Source: an uncultured Bacteroidales bacterium | GTDB lineage: Bacteria > Bacteroidota > Bacteroidia > Bacteroidales > Muribaculaceae | Reading direction: 5' to 3' | Length of the DNA stretch: 6,535 nucleotides | Assembly (NCBI GenBank): GCA_900549375.1 | Contig: URNY01000141.1 | Location: forward strand, 1 to 6,535 | In this document: one piece after another, positions 1 to 6,333 of the stretch | Layout: every line of letters begins with the position of its first letter | Numbering within the stretch: the stretch's first letter is position 1 | The notes under the pieces: model-generated | What the model was told of the DNA's origin: nothing | Database searches by the model: none | What the model saw: the letters and a program-made list of their open reading frames with translations, nothing else | Program-made: the position numbers and the translations under genes

Positions 1-2
1 GG

Positions 3-45
3 TGGCCCATTTTTGAATGAGCGCCCTGGCCCACTTTTGAATGAG
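3..45. repeat. Two 19-base direct repeats, possible IS21-family end
   Basis: Bases 3-21 (TGGCCCATTTTTGAATGAG) and 27-45 (TGGCCCACTTTTGAATGAG) differ at one position and are spaced 24 bases apart, start to start. IS21-family insertion sequences carry several short repeats of this kind inside each end, and the sequence style resembles those of Bacteroidota IS21 elements from memory. No istA or istB transposase genes lie in the window, so this would be a remnant or the edge of an element lying to the left. The repeat itself is seen directly; the IS assignment is inference. Confidence 0.4.
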
Positions 46-111
46 TATTTACAATTTTGCACCGAATCAAAGATGTTTCTCTTTTAAAACTCCCCGACTA
101 TCACAGAAAAA

Positions 112-143
112 TTTGCATTTTCAAAAAACATTAACTAAATTTG
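112..143 (+). promoter_or_regulatory. Bacteroidota-type sigma-ABfr promoter
   Basis: TTTG at 112-115 is followed after 20 bases by TAAATTTG at 136-143. This matches the known Bacteroidota consensus (-33 TTTG, 19-21 bases, -7 TAnnTTTG) at every specified position. The start of transcription would be near 148-152. The transcript would run through the palindrome at 191-365 and could continue as a leader of about 290 bases into the gene at 443. It is the only full-consensus promoter noticed on the + strand. Confidence 0.65.
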
Positions 144-190
144 CGCTTGTGGCAGAGGTCACATACATAATATATTGAAGCGTTTCATGC

Positions 191-365
191 TTTATCCTTT
201 ACAGGAAATCGCCAATTTTCAAGACACGAAGGAGAGAGCAGTCAATGGACGCTCATGCTTGTCGTTTATCCACTCCCCGACAAGGGGGAATAGATATCCG
301 ATAAGGCGTGGGAGTGGACTGTTTATTTCGTGTCAGGCGTTTGGCGATGCCTCCTGTAAAATAAA
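191..365 (+). ncRNA. Long imperfect palindrome: candidate structured RNA or leader
   Basis: Outer arms pair in four blocks: 191-195 with 361-365, 198-206 with 352-360, 208-215 with 341-348, and 223-230 with 327-334, which is 30 pairs broken by small bulges and loops. The interior (231-326) has a perfect 7-base hairpin, 258-264 with 278-284. Its 13-base loop contains 269-277, which is complementary to 310-318 over 9 bases, so a pseudoknot or an alternative long-range stem is possible. It lies about 40 bases downstream of a strong promoter and 77 bases before the first gene. Candidates are a free-standing small RNA (for instance 6S-like, which also forms a long rod), a regulatory mRNA leader, or a small mobile palindromic element. 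No known RNA family was recognised by sequence. The weak reading frame inside it begins with TTG and is better explained by the palindrome. Confidence 0.45.
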
Positions 366-442
366 CTGAACATCATTCCACGTCTTCTTTTTTATACTAA
401 CCTAAACGTCTGCTCGGGAATGGAGAGACATCGTTAAACTTG
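366..442. other. Spacer between palindrome and first gene
   Basis: A T-rich run lies at about 384-395, but no GC-rich hairpin sits directly in front of it. If the palindrome is an independent RNA, its 3' end could lie here; otherwise this is the rest of a long 5' untranslated region. No second promoter was found. GGAGAG at 422-427 is too far from the ATG at 443 to be a convincing ribosome binding site. Confidence 0.3.
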
Positions 443-1507
443 ATGAAACAACTCTTCAGATTTCTCTTCTTAATGTCGGCTATCCTGCCATTTACTTCCT
501 GCGACAAAGAAGATGAACCGATAGCTGACATTACCGGCAACTGGTGCGGCGAATCAAGATATTACAATCCCGCATCCGGCACGAAATCGCAATATCTCAG
601 CATCGACTTTTTTAAAGATGGCACAGGAGAATTGAGTTATGAAGCTCCTACCAGTTCAAGCATAGCCTATTTCACCTATAATATATCCTGCTCTATGATT
701 CATTGCTCCGGTTCGTGGGGTTCTCTCTCCGACGGCAGCATTGACACGAATTTCCAATTGAACATAAGAATCGACGAAGACCGTCTTATCCCCCTTGACA
801 GATTCAAGAACTTTATTCTGACAAGAGACGGTTCGATCATAACCACACTCGAGGGCGAAGAGATAATAGACCACAGTAAAACCCTTGAAAATGCTGTCTG
901 GATCAGTGATGACAACAGTTCGGTCTTGACATTCGACGGGGGCCATACTTATACAAAATATATACTTTCCTCCCGGAAAGGCTCCTATGTCCACACCTTC
1001 TCGGGATCTTATTATTATGACGCCGTCAGAAACATAATAAATTTTGACGGAGAAGTCCATGATATTTCTTTCACTCTCATTCAGGACGGATTCTCATATA
1101 GAAAAAAAGACGGGGATAAATGGTACTATTATCATAAAGGCACCTCATCTGACATACCGAGGAAGATTGACATACCCGGAAGACTATTATACCACAGGTT
1201 CTGGCATGCAAGAGACAGGCATCTGACTTTTTACGATGGCATTGTAGTCTATTTTGAAACCGGAGACAAGGTCGGCTCATATGGCACTGTGACACTCCTT
1301 GCGAAAGGAACCTTTGAGATAACCGACAATACCCTTACCTGCCGATTCACCGAAGTGGATTGGGAATATTCGTCATCCTATCCGAACATGTTCCCGGGTT
1401 GGGAAGCCGGCAAAGCTGTGACAAAGCAATACCGGATTGAGATGAACGATGAATATTTAATTGTGGAGGATTCCAAAGGGAAAAAGTATTACTACGAACC
1501 GGATTGA
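443..1507 (+). CDS. Surface lipoprotein with lipocalin-like beta repeats
   Basis: A 354-residue exported lipoprotein of unknown function. Residues 1-19 form a lipoprotein signal peptide (hydrophobic core FLFLMSAILPF, lipobox FTSC) with the lipid-bearing cysteine at C20. The residues that follow, DKEDEP, fit the acidic lipoprotein export signal that sends Bacteroidota lipoproteins to the cell surface. The mature part appears to hold three beta-rich segments of lipocalin-like style, at about 30-134, 146-232 and 244-352. Each opens with a small motif around a tryptophan or phenylalanine (GNW, AVW, HRFW) and then a 'lTFydg' type strand. The start is the ATG at 443; an in-frame TTG lies directly before it at 440 but ATG gives a normal signal peptide. 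It is the first gene after the promoter and palindrome. The next gene begins 81 bases downstream in the same direction. Lipoprotein status is firm; the domain assignment is by resemblance only. Confidence 0.8.
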   Translation: MKQLFRFLFLMSAILPFTSCDKEDEPIADITGNWCGESRYYNPASGTKSQYLSIDFFKDGTGELSYEAPTSSSIAYFTYNISCSMIHCSGSWGSLSDGSIDTNFQLNIRIDEDRLIPLDRFKNFILTRDGSIITTLEGEEIIDHSKTLENAVWISDDNSSVLTFDGGHTYTKYILSSRKGSYVHTFSGSYYYDAVRNIINFDGEVHDISFTLIQDGFSYRKKDGDKWYYYHKGTSSDIPRKIDIPGRLLYHRFWHARDRHLTFYDGIVVYFETGDKVGSYGTVTLLAKGTFEITDNTLTCRFTEVDWEYSSSYPNMFPGWEAGKAVTKQYRIEMNDEYLIVEDSKGKKYYYEPD

Positions 1508-1588
1508 ATCATACTGTTATTTCAATGCAGGTTCTATTAAGTAGACGCCTAAAAGATTATAATATTTAGAATATTTGAATTTTACGAT

Positions 1589-2362
1589 ATGAATATCAAA
1601 GATATAATTCAGTTTCTCAATGCCGCGACGAGGTGTGCCTCCGTTGCGCATGGCGCACGTTTCTTATTTATCTCATTCTTTATAGCGGCCGGATGTCTCA
1701 TAAGCCGGGCACAGGATTATATACTCCTCACAAACGGAGATGACATGCACGGCAAACTCGTATCCATGAGCGACAAAGAGGTAAGATTCATCGCTAAAAA
1801 AGATGGGAAACTATTCCGCTCCAACAATTCAAACCTGACGTTCACTCTTGACGAGGTCTATATGATCAGAACTCCCAAGCGCGGCACGACATTTATTGTC
1901 GATGGCAAACGCGTGATCCGGGAGAGCGTTGATATCGACAAAGATGCCGACGTGATCTATCTGCTCGAAGGCAAGGAAATCCCTGCCTATAATATTAGCC
2001 TTGACAACGATATTATCTCATTCAATCGCCACAAAAAAGCGCGAAAGGCTTTTTCCGATATCGGGCAATATTACATAGGCAAAGTCTTCATGGTCAGATA
2101 TTCCGACGGCTCGAAAGATATCTTCACAGAAATTGACAAACAGAAAGAGAACCCTGTCGAGACACAAGCATCTTCTTCCGAAGGGCGGCTTAAGGTCGTG
2201 TTTCACACCGTAAAATCCGGAGAAAACCTGACTCAAATAGCGAATCAATATGATGTTGAGGTCGAGGACATCAAGGAATGGAATGAATTGCGGCCTTCCA
2301 TAAATGGCGATTACCGTCCCAAAGTCGGGACGCAACTCATGCTTCAGGTAAGACTTCAATAA
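1589..2362 (+). CDS. Exported protein with duplicated beta domain and C-terminal LysM
   Basis: A 257-residue envelope protein. A hydrophobic stretch at 25-39 ends in SRAQ followed by D43, a typical Bacteroidota signal peptidase I site. AAGC (33-36) also resembles a lipobox, so a lipoprotein is a weaker alternative. Residues 43-109 and 118-182 look like two copies of one small beta domain: DYILLTNGDDMHGKL matches DVIYLLEGKEIPAYNI, and VYMIR (90-94) matches VFMVR (166-170). This style is common in Bacteroidales proteins of unknown function. Residues 204-254 are a LysM domain (VKSGENLTQIANQYDV, then WNEL, then VGTQLML), which binds peptidoglycan glycan chains; it carries a few extra residues around 236-244. 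The 24-residue region before the hydrophobic core is unusually long, and no later in-frame ATG, GTG or TTG gives a better start. No Shine-Dalgarno motif is seen. It is probably co-transcribed with the genes on both sides. Confidence 0.85.
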   Translation: MNIKDIIQFLNAATRCASVAHGARFLFISFFIAAGCLISRAQDYILLTNGDDMHGKLVSMSDKEVRFIAKKDGKLFRSNNSNLTFTLDEVYMIRTPKRGTTFIVDGKRVIRESVDIDKDADVIYLLEGKEIPAYNISLDNDIISFNRHKKARKAFSDIGQYYIGKVFMVRYSDGSKDIFTEIDKQKENPVETQASSSEGRLKVVFHTVKSGENLTQIANQYDVEVEDIKEWNELRPSINGDYRPKVGTQLMLQVRLQ

Positions 2363-2429
2363 CAGATCGGTCCAAATATCACAGAATCGAGTAGTAATGA
2401 GAATATTATACCAACACAAAACCACCGTC

Positions 2430-3305
2430 ATGAAAGTCTTGCCCTATAATTGTCTTATCATCCTTTCCGCAATTATCGCAACCTTAGGTTCCTGCGGAAG
2501 ATCCGGCAGTGAAATAGCATCCATAGTTGAGGAACGGGACTCGCTCCGGAATATATCCGAAAAACAGACCCGTCGTCTGGCCAACCTCGACACACTCATC
2601 CTCGCCATCAATGAAGGCCTCGATACAATCGCACGGGGTGAAGCCGGCATCTTCATAAACGGAGTCACGGAAGGCGTTAACACAAAAGATGAGATCTTCG
2701 CCAACATCAATAGGTTGTCACAGGTTATCGAGCAACAGAGAAAGCAACTCGATAAATTTGAAAAACATCTAATCGAAGATGAAGAAGAACACGGGAAGAA
2801 AGACCCCGGACTCTCAGCTCTTGTCAACAACTATCGCAGACAGCTTGCCGAAAAAGACCGGCAGATTGCCGTCCTCAAAGAGGAACTGTCAAAGAAAAAT
2901 GCAGACATCTCCCAGCTCAACAATCGTATTGGACTGCAGACTAAAACAATAGCAGAGCTCGACCGCAGAAACGCCGCTCAGAATGAAGCGTTAAGGCGTC
3001 AAGATGAAATGCTTAACTTCTGCTATATGACAATCGGCACGAAAAAGGAACTTGAAAAAAAGGGAATCATTAGAAAGGGGAAAGTGATAGCACAATCCTC
3101 TTTGGACCGCACTAAATTCTCGAGGGTCGACATCAGGAAATTCACAGAAATTCAATTCAACGCAAAACGCCCTCGCATCCTGACACCGATGCCCGAAAAC
3201 TCCTATGAGCTCACCACCGACGGCAATGGAAGCTACACTCTTAAAATCGGGAATCCCACGGCTTTCTGGGGAATGTCGAATTATCTGATAATACAAACAA
3301 AATAG
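2430..3305 (+). CDS. Coiled-coil lipoprotein, Cbp1-like family
   Basis: A 291-residue lipoprotein. Residues 1-21 are a signal peptide ending in lipobox LGSC, with the lipid-bearing cysteine at C22. Residues about 28-66, 85-118 and 130-197 are rich in E, K, Q, R and regularly spaced L/I and are predicted to form coiled coils. The C-terminal domain (about 198-291) contains IGTKKELEKKGII, SRVDIRKFTEI, SYTLKI and NPTAFWGMSNYLII. This pattern recalls the Bacteroidales family named after the Bacteroides fragilis collagen-binding protein Cbp1; the match is from memory and collagen binding is not implied here. GRSGSE after the cysteine lacks the acidic export signal, which suggests an outer-membrane lipoprotein facing the periplasm. 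The start at 2430 was chosen over an in-frame ATG at 2397, which would put 11 polar residues in front of the signal peptide. The next gene begins 7 bases after the stop, so the two are one transcript. Confidence 0.85.
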   Translation: MKVLPYNCLIILSAIIATLGSCGRSGSEIASIVEERDSLRNISEKQTRRLANLDTLILAINEGLDTIARGEAGIFINGVTEGVNTKDEIFANINRLSQVIEQQRKQLDKFEKHLIEDEEEHGKKDPGLSALVNNYRRQLAEKDRQIAVLKEELSKKNADISQLNNRIGLQTKTIAELDRRNAAQNEALRRQDEMLNFCYMTIGTKKELEKKGIIRKGKVIAQSSLDRTKFSRVDIRKFTEIQFNAKRPRILTPMPENSYELTTDGNGSYTLKIGNPTAFWGMSNYLIIQTK

Positions 3306-3312
3306 GCATCCT

Positions 3313-4620
3313 ATGAAACTCGGCAAATTTTTCAACCGGAGATATCCGATTGTATGCATTGTATTGATATTGACATTTTTCCCGGCCCTCGCATACCCGG
3401 ACGCCTCAGATGAGGTCGGGAATTCTGATGCCAAAGTCGCCGACATAATGGCAAGCGTCATTCTAAAGGATGAGGCTGTGGCCAATGTCATAAAAGAAGG
3501 GGGAACTTTTAAAACCCATTGTGTGGACAGAGGCGAAACCTGGGAATCCATATCGGCATCCTACGGAGTGCCGTCCAAATTTTTAAAGACGCTGAATCCC
3601 GGGATACAAGACTGCTATGCAGGCACCGAACTGACAATTCCGGTTCTTCCCGCATCCCAAGAAAAGCGACAACGGATGATATCCGGGAAAAAGATGTCAC
3701 ATGCTCTCGCAAACCAATATGAAGAAGCGGCGAGAGCCTTCGGAAATAAAGACTACGGGAAAGCTGTGAAGGTCTATGGAAAGATAATCAAGTCCCATCC
3801 TTCGGCGCAAGCATATTTCAACCGTGGACTCGCGCAGTTCAACCGGAAAAAATGGAGGCAGGCATCGGAAGATCTCGAAAAGGCTTCTGAAATGGAAGAA
3901 GCGACAACCCGGATGAAAGAACGTTGCGAAGAACTCCTCAAAATATCAAGACACAACCATGAGGTATGGGTGCAGAACAGAAACCGGGTCATAGGCGGAG
4001 TGATTGCAGGAGTTCTTGTAGCGGGAGCCGCTACTTATGCGGCAGTCGAGATGTCTAAATCCTCGAGTTCGAACACCACTCAGCTTTTTACCCCTTCCTT
4101 CAGCGATTCAGAGGCTTCGGCGAATTCTTTAGCCAACATGGATATGAACAATATTTCCTCCGGGCTAATGGCCAAGACCATGCAGGATGTATCCATGCAG
4201 AACATGCAATATAACGCGACATTCGATATGCTGATGAACCGGACGATACAGCAGGCGCATGCTGAAAAACAGAACTTCATCGCCGATTTCAAGGCAAACA
4301 ATCCATATGCATCGGATCTGGATGCGGAGAATGCGTATACAAATTATCTGAGTTTGAAATACGGAGGTGGCGGTTACAGTCCGTCAGTGGAAAGTGATTA
4401 CGATTCTAAAACGGCAAGCCACGAAGAAAGGAAGCGGAACATCCTGAACCATGTCGCCGGCGAATACTGTCAGTCCTGCGGAGGATCAGGGAAATGCCGT
4501 GCATGCGGTGGCACTAAGATAGCCCGGGGGATGGGGCTGGAATATCACTGCAATCTTTGCAACGCCAATGGAGACTGTCCTGTTTGCCACGGCACAGGCA
4601 AAGCCTCATGGAACAGATAA
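3313..4620 (+). CDS. LysM-TPR protein with C-terminal DnaJ-like cysteine cluster
   Basis: A 435-residue envelope protein of unusual architecture. Residues 1-27 are a signal peptide (core VCIVLILTFFPALA, probable cut after A27). Residues 67-111 are a LysM domain (VDRGETWESISASYGV, LNPG, TELTIPV). Residues about 132-200 form TPR-type helices (YEEAARAFGNKDYGKAV, AYFNRGLAQFNRKKWRQAS), usually a protein-binding surface. Residues 226-245 are a hydrophobic Gly/Ala-rich segment (VIGGVIAGVLVAGAATYAA), either a membrane span or a glycine zipper. Residues 250-380 are Ser/Asn/Met-rich with little predicted fold. The C-terminus has four CxxC pairs (C386/C389, C395/C398, C413/C416, C422/C425) with CGGSG and CHGTG spacing as in the zinc-binding region of DnaJ, where pairs 1+4 and 2+3 each hold one zinc. 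There is no J domain, so it is not a DnaJ chaperone. It sits 7 bases after the preceding gene and 17 before the next, inside a tight operon. Confidence 0.9.
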   Translation: MKLGKFFNRRYPIVCIVLILTFFPALAYPDASDEVGNSDAKVADIMASVILKDEAVANVIKEGGTFKTHCVDRGETWESISASYGVPSKFLKTLNPGIQDCYAGTELTIPVLPASQEKRQRMISGKKMSHALANQYEEAARAFGNKDYGKAVKVYGKIIKSHPSAQAYFNRGLAQFNRKKWRQASEDLEKASEMEEATTRMKERCEELLKISRHNHEVWVQNRNRVIGGVIAGVLVAGAATYAAVEMSKSSSSNTTQLFTPSFSDSEASANSLANMDMNNISSGLMAKTMQDVSMQNMQYNATFDMLMNRTIQQAHAEKQNFIADFKANNPYASDLDAENAYTNYLSLKYGGGGYSPSVESDYDSKTASHEERKRNILNHVAGEYCQSCGGSGKCRACGGTKIARGMGLEYHCNLCNANGDCPVCHGTGKASWNR

Positions 4621-4637
4621 TCATAAATTTATTCATT

Positions 4638-5552
4638 ATGAAATTTAAAATTGCAATCGTATCAATCATCACCTGTCTGCTCGCATTGCCGGCAATGGCG
4701 GAGACAAAGACACATGTGGTGGAAAGAGGTGAGACAATCGCGTCCATCGCAAAACACTACGGCATCACAGAAAAAGCGCTGCTTGCCGAAAACCCTACAG
4801 CCGCCGATTTTTTCTATACCGGCATGGTACTGACAATCCCCGATGTAGATTCTCCGAATGGAGTATCCGAATCTTCCAAGACATTAGTGACGCCCGACGG
4901 AGGCCGTCCGGTCGATAATTTTGTCAGATCAAAAGAAAATATAGAAACAAACGATTTTCCCATTTCCGAAAACGAAGACAAACCGGGACTGCGTCCTATC
5001 GTAATGCTTGAATACGGTTTTCTTCCAAAAGTAGAGAGAGTGAAGGGAAATAACTATACTTTAGGATTCTCTCTCATAGGCAACTACTATTTTATGCACA
5101 AAGATAAAGGAGTGTTCGGAGGAGCCGGTATAGGATGGATTTCATCAAATTACAACCAAAGGGTGTTTATTCCTCATTCAAAAAATCAGAACGCCCAATG
5201 GGCTAATTCGTCCAATTCAGCGCATTTTATATGCATCCCTGTCTGCGGAGGATATACCTTTGTCACAAACAACCGGATGATTGGCGTTTCCCCTTTAATC
5301 GGATTTGACTTCAACTTCTGTGTGGCCGCTAAATCCAAACAGGAGGGATACGCGAACAATCAAAATTATAAAATTGAATCCAAACCCAAGAAGAAAACAG
5401 GCATTTCATTTCGCCTTGGGGCTGAATTAATCATTGCGAAATTTCTGAATGTCGGCGCATCTTATAACATTCCGCTGAATAACGGTCAAAAATATCATTT
5501 TGCCGAAGACGGATATTTCGCCGTGAACCTCGGCTTCAGCTGCAACTTATGA
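4638..5552 (+). CDS. LysM-fused outer-membrane beta-barrel protein
   Basis: A 304-residue protein. Residues 1-21 are a signal peptide (IAIVSIITCLLALPAMA, cut before E22). Residues 25-68 are a LysM domain (VVERGETIASIAKHYGI, ENP, TGMVLTIP), close in sequence to that of the preceding gene. Residues 70-116 are a polar linker. Residues about 118-304 alternate hydrophobic and polar residues in roughly eight strands (for example MLEYGFL, TLGFSLIGNYYF, FICIPVCGGYTF, GVSPLIGFDFNF, ISFRLGAELII, LNVGASYNI, YFAVNLGFSCNL). This is typical of small Bacteroidota outer-membrane barrels of the porin/OMP_b-brl type. The expected arrangement is a barrel in the outer membrane with the LysM in the periplasm gripping peptidoglycan, similar in role to OmpA but with the parts in reverse order. 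The start at 4638 was chosen because it gives a clean signal peptide and follows the previous stop by 17 bases; upstream in-frame ATGs overlap the previous gene and encode a charged leader. Confidence 0.88.
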   Translation: MKFKIAIVSIITCLLALPAMAETKTHVVERGETIASIAKHYGITEKALLAENPTAADFFYTGMVLTIPDVDSPNGVSESSKTLVTPDGGRPVDNFVRSKENIETNDFPISENEDKPGLRPIVMLEYGFLPKVERVKGNNYTLGFSLIGNYYFMHKDKGVFGGAGIGWISSNYNQRVFIPHSKNQNAQWANSSNSAHFICIPVCGGYTFVTNNRMIGVSPLIGFDFNFCVAAKSKQEGYANNQNYKIESKPKKKTGISFRLGAELIIAKFLNVGASYNIPLNNGQKYHFAEDGYFAVNLGFSCNL

Positions 5553-5613
5553 TCTCTACAGATTTCTCAACTAACCATAATATTAACTTCTTAAATTTTT
5601 AAATTAATTTATT

Positions 5614-6333
5614 ATGAAATTTATTTTTAGAACAATGGCCTTGTGTCTTTCCTGTCTTCTCGGAGTGTCTCTGAATTCATGTAAAGATTCCGAAGACGAG
5701 CCAAAACCAATCGATGGAATTGAATCCGCAGACTTCGTCGGATCATGGAAGCAAATCGATGACGAAACCACCACGTATTATGTATTCAACGAAGGCAAGA
5801 CCGGACGTTACGTAGAAGTGGAACCTGGATTCAAAAGCGGCTCCGACTTTAGATGGGATGTAGACAATGGGAAACTTAAGATTACGATGTCTGGCGAACC
5901 TACTGAATATTTCAACATTTTGGAAGTTTCAACCAATGCTTTCAAAATAGCACAGGATAATGAGAGTATGACGTTCTTCAGATGCTCGATTAACGAAGTA
6001 CCGTCAACCGGTGACGATGAACCTGAGCAGCCCTCCTACGACCCGATGATGAAGAAAATGGCCGGAAAATGGAAAGGGACTGATGGATCTGACGTAATTT
6101 ATTCCACATTCACAGCCGATGGCAAATATTCCGATTCATTCTCTCCGTCAGGATCTACCTCGTCATGTACATATTCAGTCCATAACAATGTGGTTACTTT
6201 CAACGGCAGTTGCTGCCTCACCGACACATGGAATAACGATTTCAAGGTTACTTTCGTAAACGACAACAAAATGGTATGGACAAACGCCACACTCGACAAA
6301 TGGGGCGAGAAATGGACATTCCAACGCATCTAA
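5614..6333 (+). CDS. Surface lipoprotein with two lipocalin-like domains
   Basis: A 239-residue lipoprotein of unknown function. Residues 1-22 form the signal peptide and C23 (SLNSC) carries the lipid. KDSEDEP follows, an acidic export signal predicting display on the cell surface. The mature part has two beta-rich domains of lipocalin-like style, about 39-124 (FVGSWKQIDD, TYYVFNEGKTGRYV) and 145-239 (MAGKWKGTDG, YSTFTADGKYSDSF, ending EKWTFQRI). They are joined by an acidic Pro-rich linker (125-142). Each domain starts with a G-x-W signature, so they look like an internal duplication. It has the same overall plan as the gene at 443-1507 with one segment fewer. It starts 61 bases after the barrel gene, preceded by very A/T-rich sequence with no recognisable ribosome binding site. 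The bases around the ATG closely resemble those of the gene at 4638. It may be the last gene of the operon or be separately expressed. Confidence 0.82.
   Translation: MKFIFRTMALCLSCLLGVSLNSCKDSEDEPKPIDGIESADFVGSWKQIDDETTTYYVFNEGKTGRYVEVEPGFKSGSDFRWDVDNGKLKITMSGEPTEYFNILEVSTNAFKIAQDNESMTFFRCSINEVPSTGDDEPEQPSYDPMMKKMAGKWKGTDGSDVIYSTFTADGKYSDSFSPSGSTSSCTYSVHNNVVTFNGSCCLTDTWNNDFKVTFVNDNKMVWTNATLDKWGEKWTFQRI

Noticed and set aside
175..369. Reading frame of 64 codons beginning with TTG
   Set aside because: It lies almost wholly within the palindrome, uses a TTG start, has no signal or domain, and its existence is explained by the structured sequence.
440..442. TTG start codon for the first lipoprotein
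   Set aside because: An ATG follows immediately at 443 and gives a standard lipoprotein signal peptide.
1570..1577. AATATTTG as a -7 promoter element for the gene at 1589
   Set aside because: It misses the first consensus base, has no TTTG about 20 bases upstream, and would start transcription almost at the ATG.
2397..2429. Upstream in-frame ATG for the coiled-coil lipoprotein
   Set aside because: It adds 11 polar residues before a complete signal peptide; the ATG at 2430 gives a normal lipoprotein N-terminus with cysteine at 22.
2991..3551. Long open frame on the - strand (186 codons), with others at 656-1060, 2018-2431 and 2444-2830
   Set aside because: All lie opposite genes with clear signal peptides and domains, and their translations show no recognisable domain.
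4530..4620. Gene at 3313 as a DnaJ chaperone
   Set aside because: Only the CxxC zinc-type region resembles DnaJ; there is no J domain or HPD motif, and the protein is exported.
4557..4637. Longer start for the LysM-barrel protein, overlapping the preceding gene
   Set aside because: The extension is the out-of-frame 3' end of the preceding gene and would place a charged stretch before the signal peptide at 4638.
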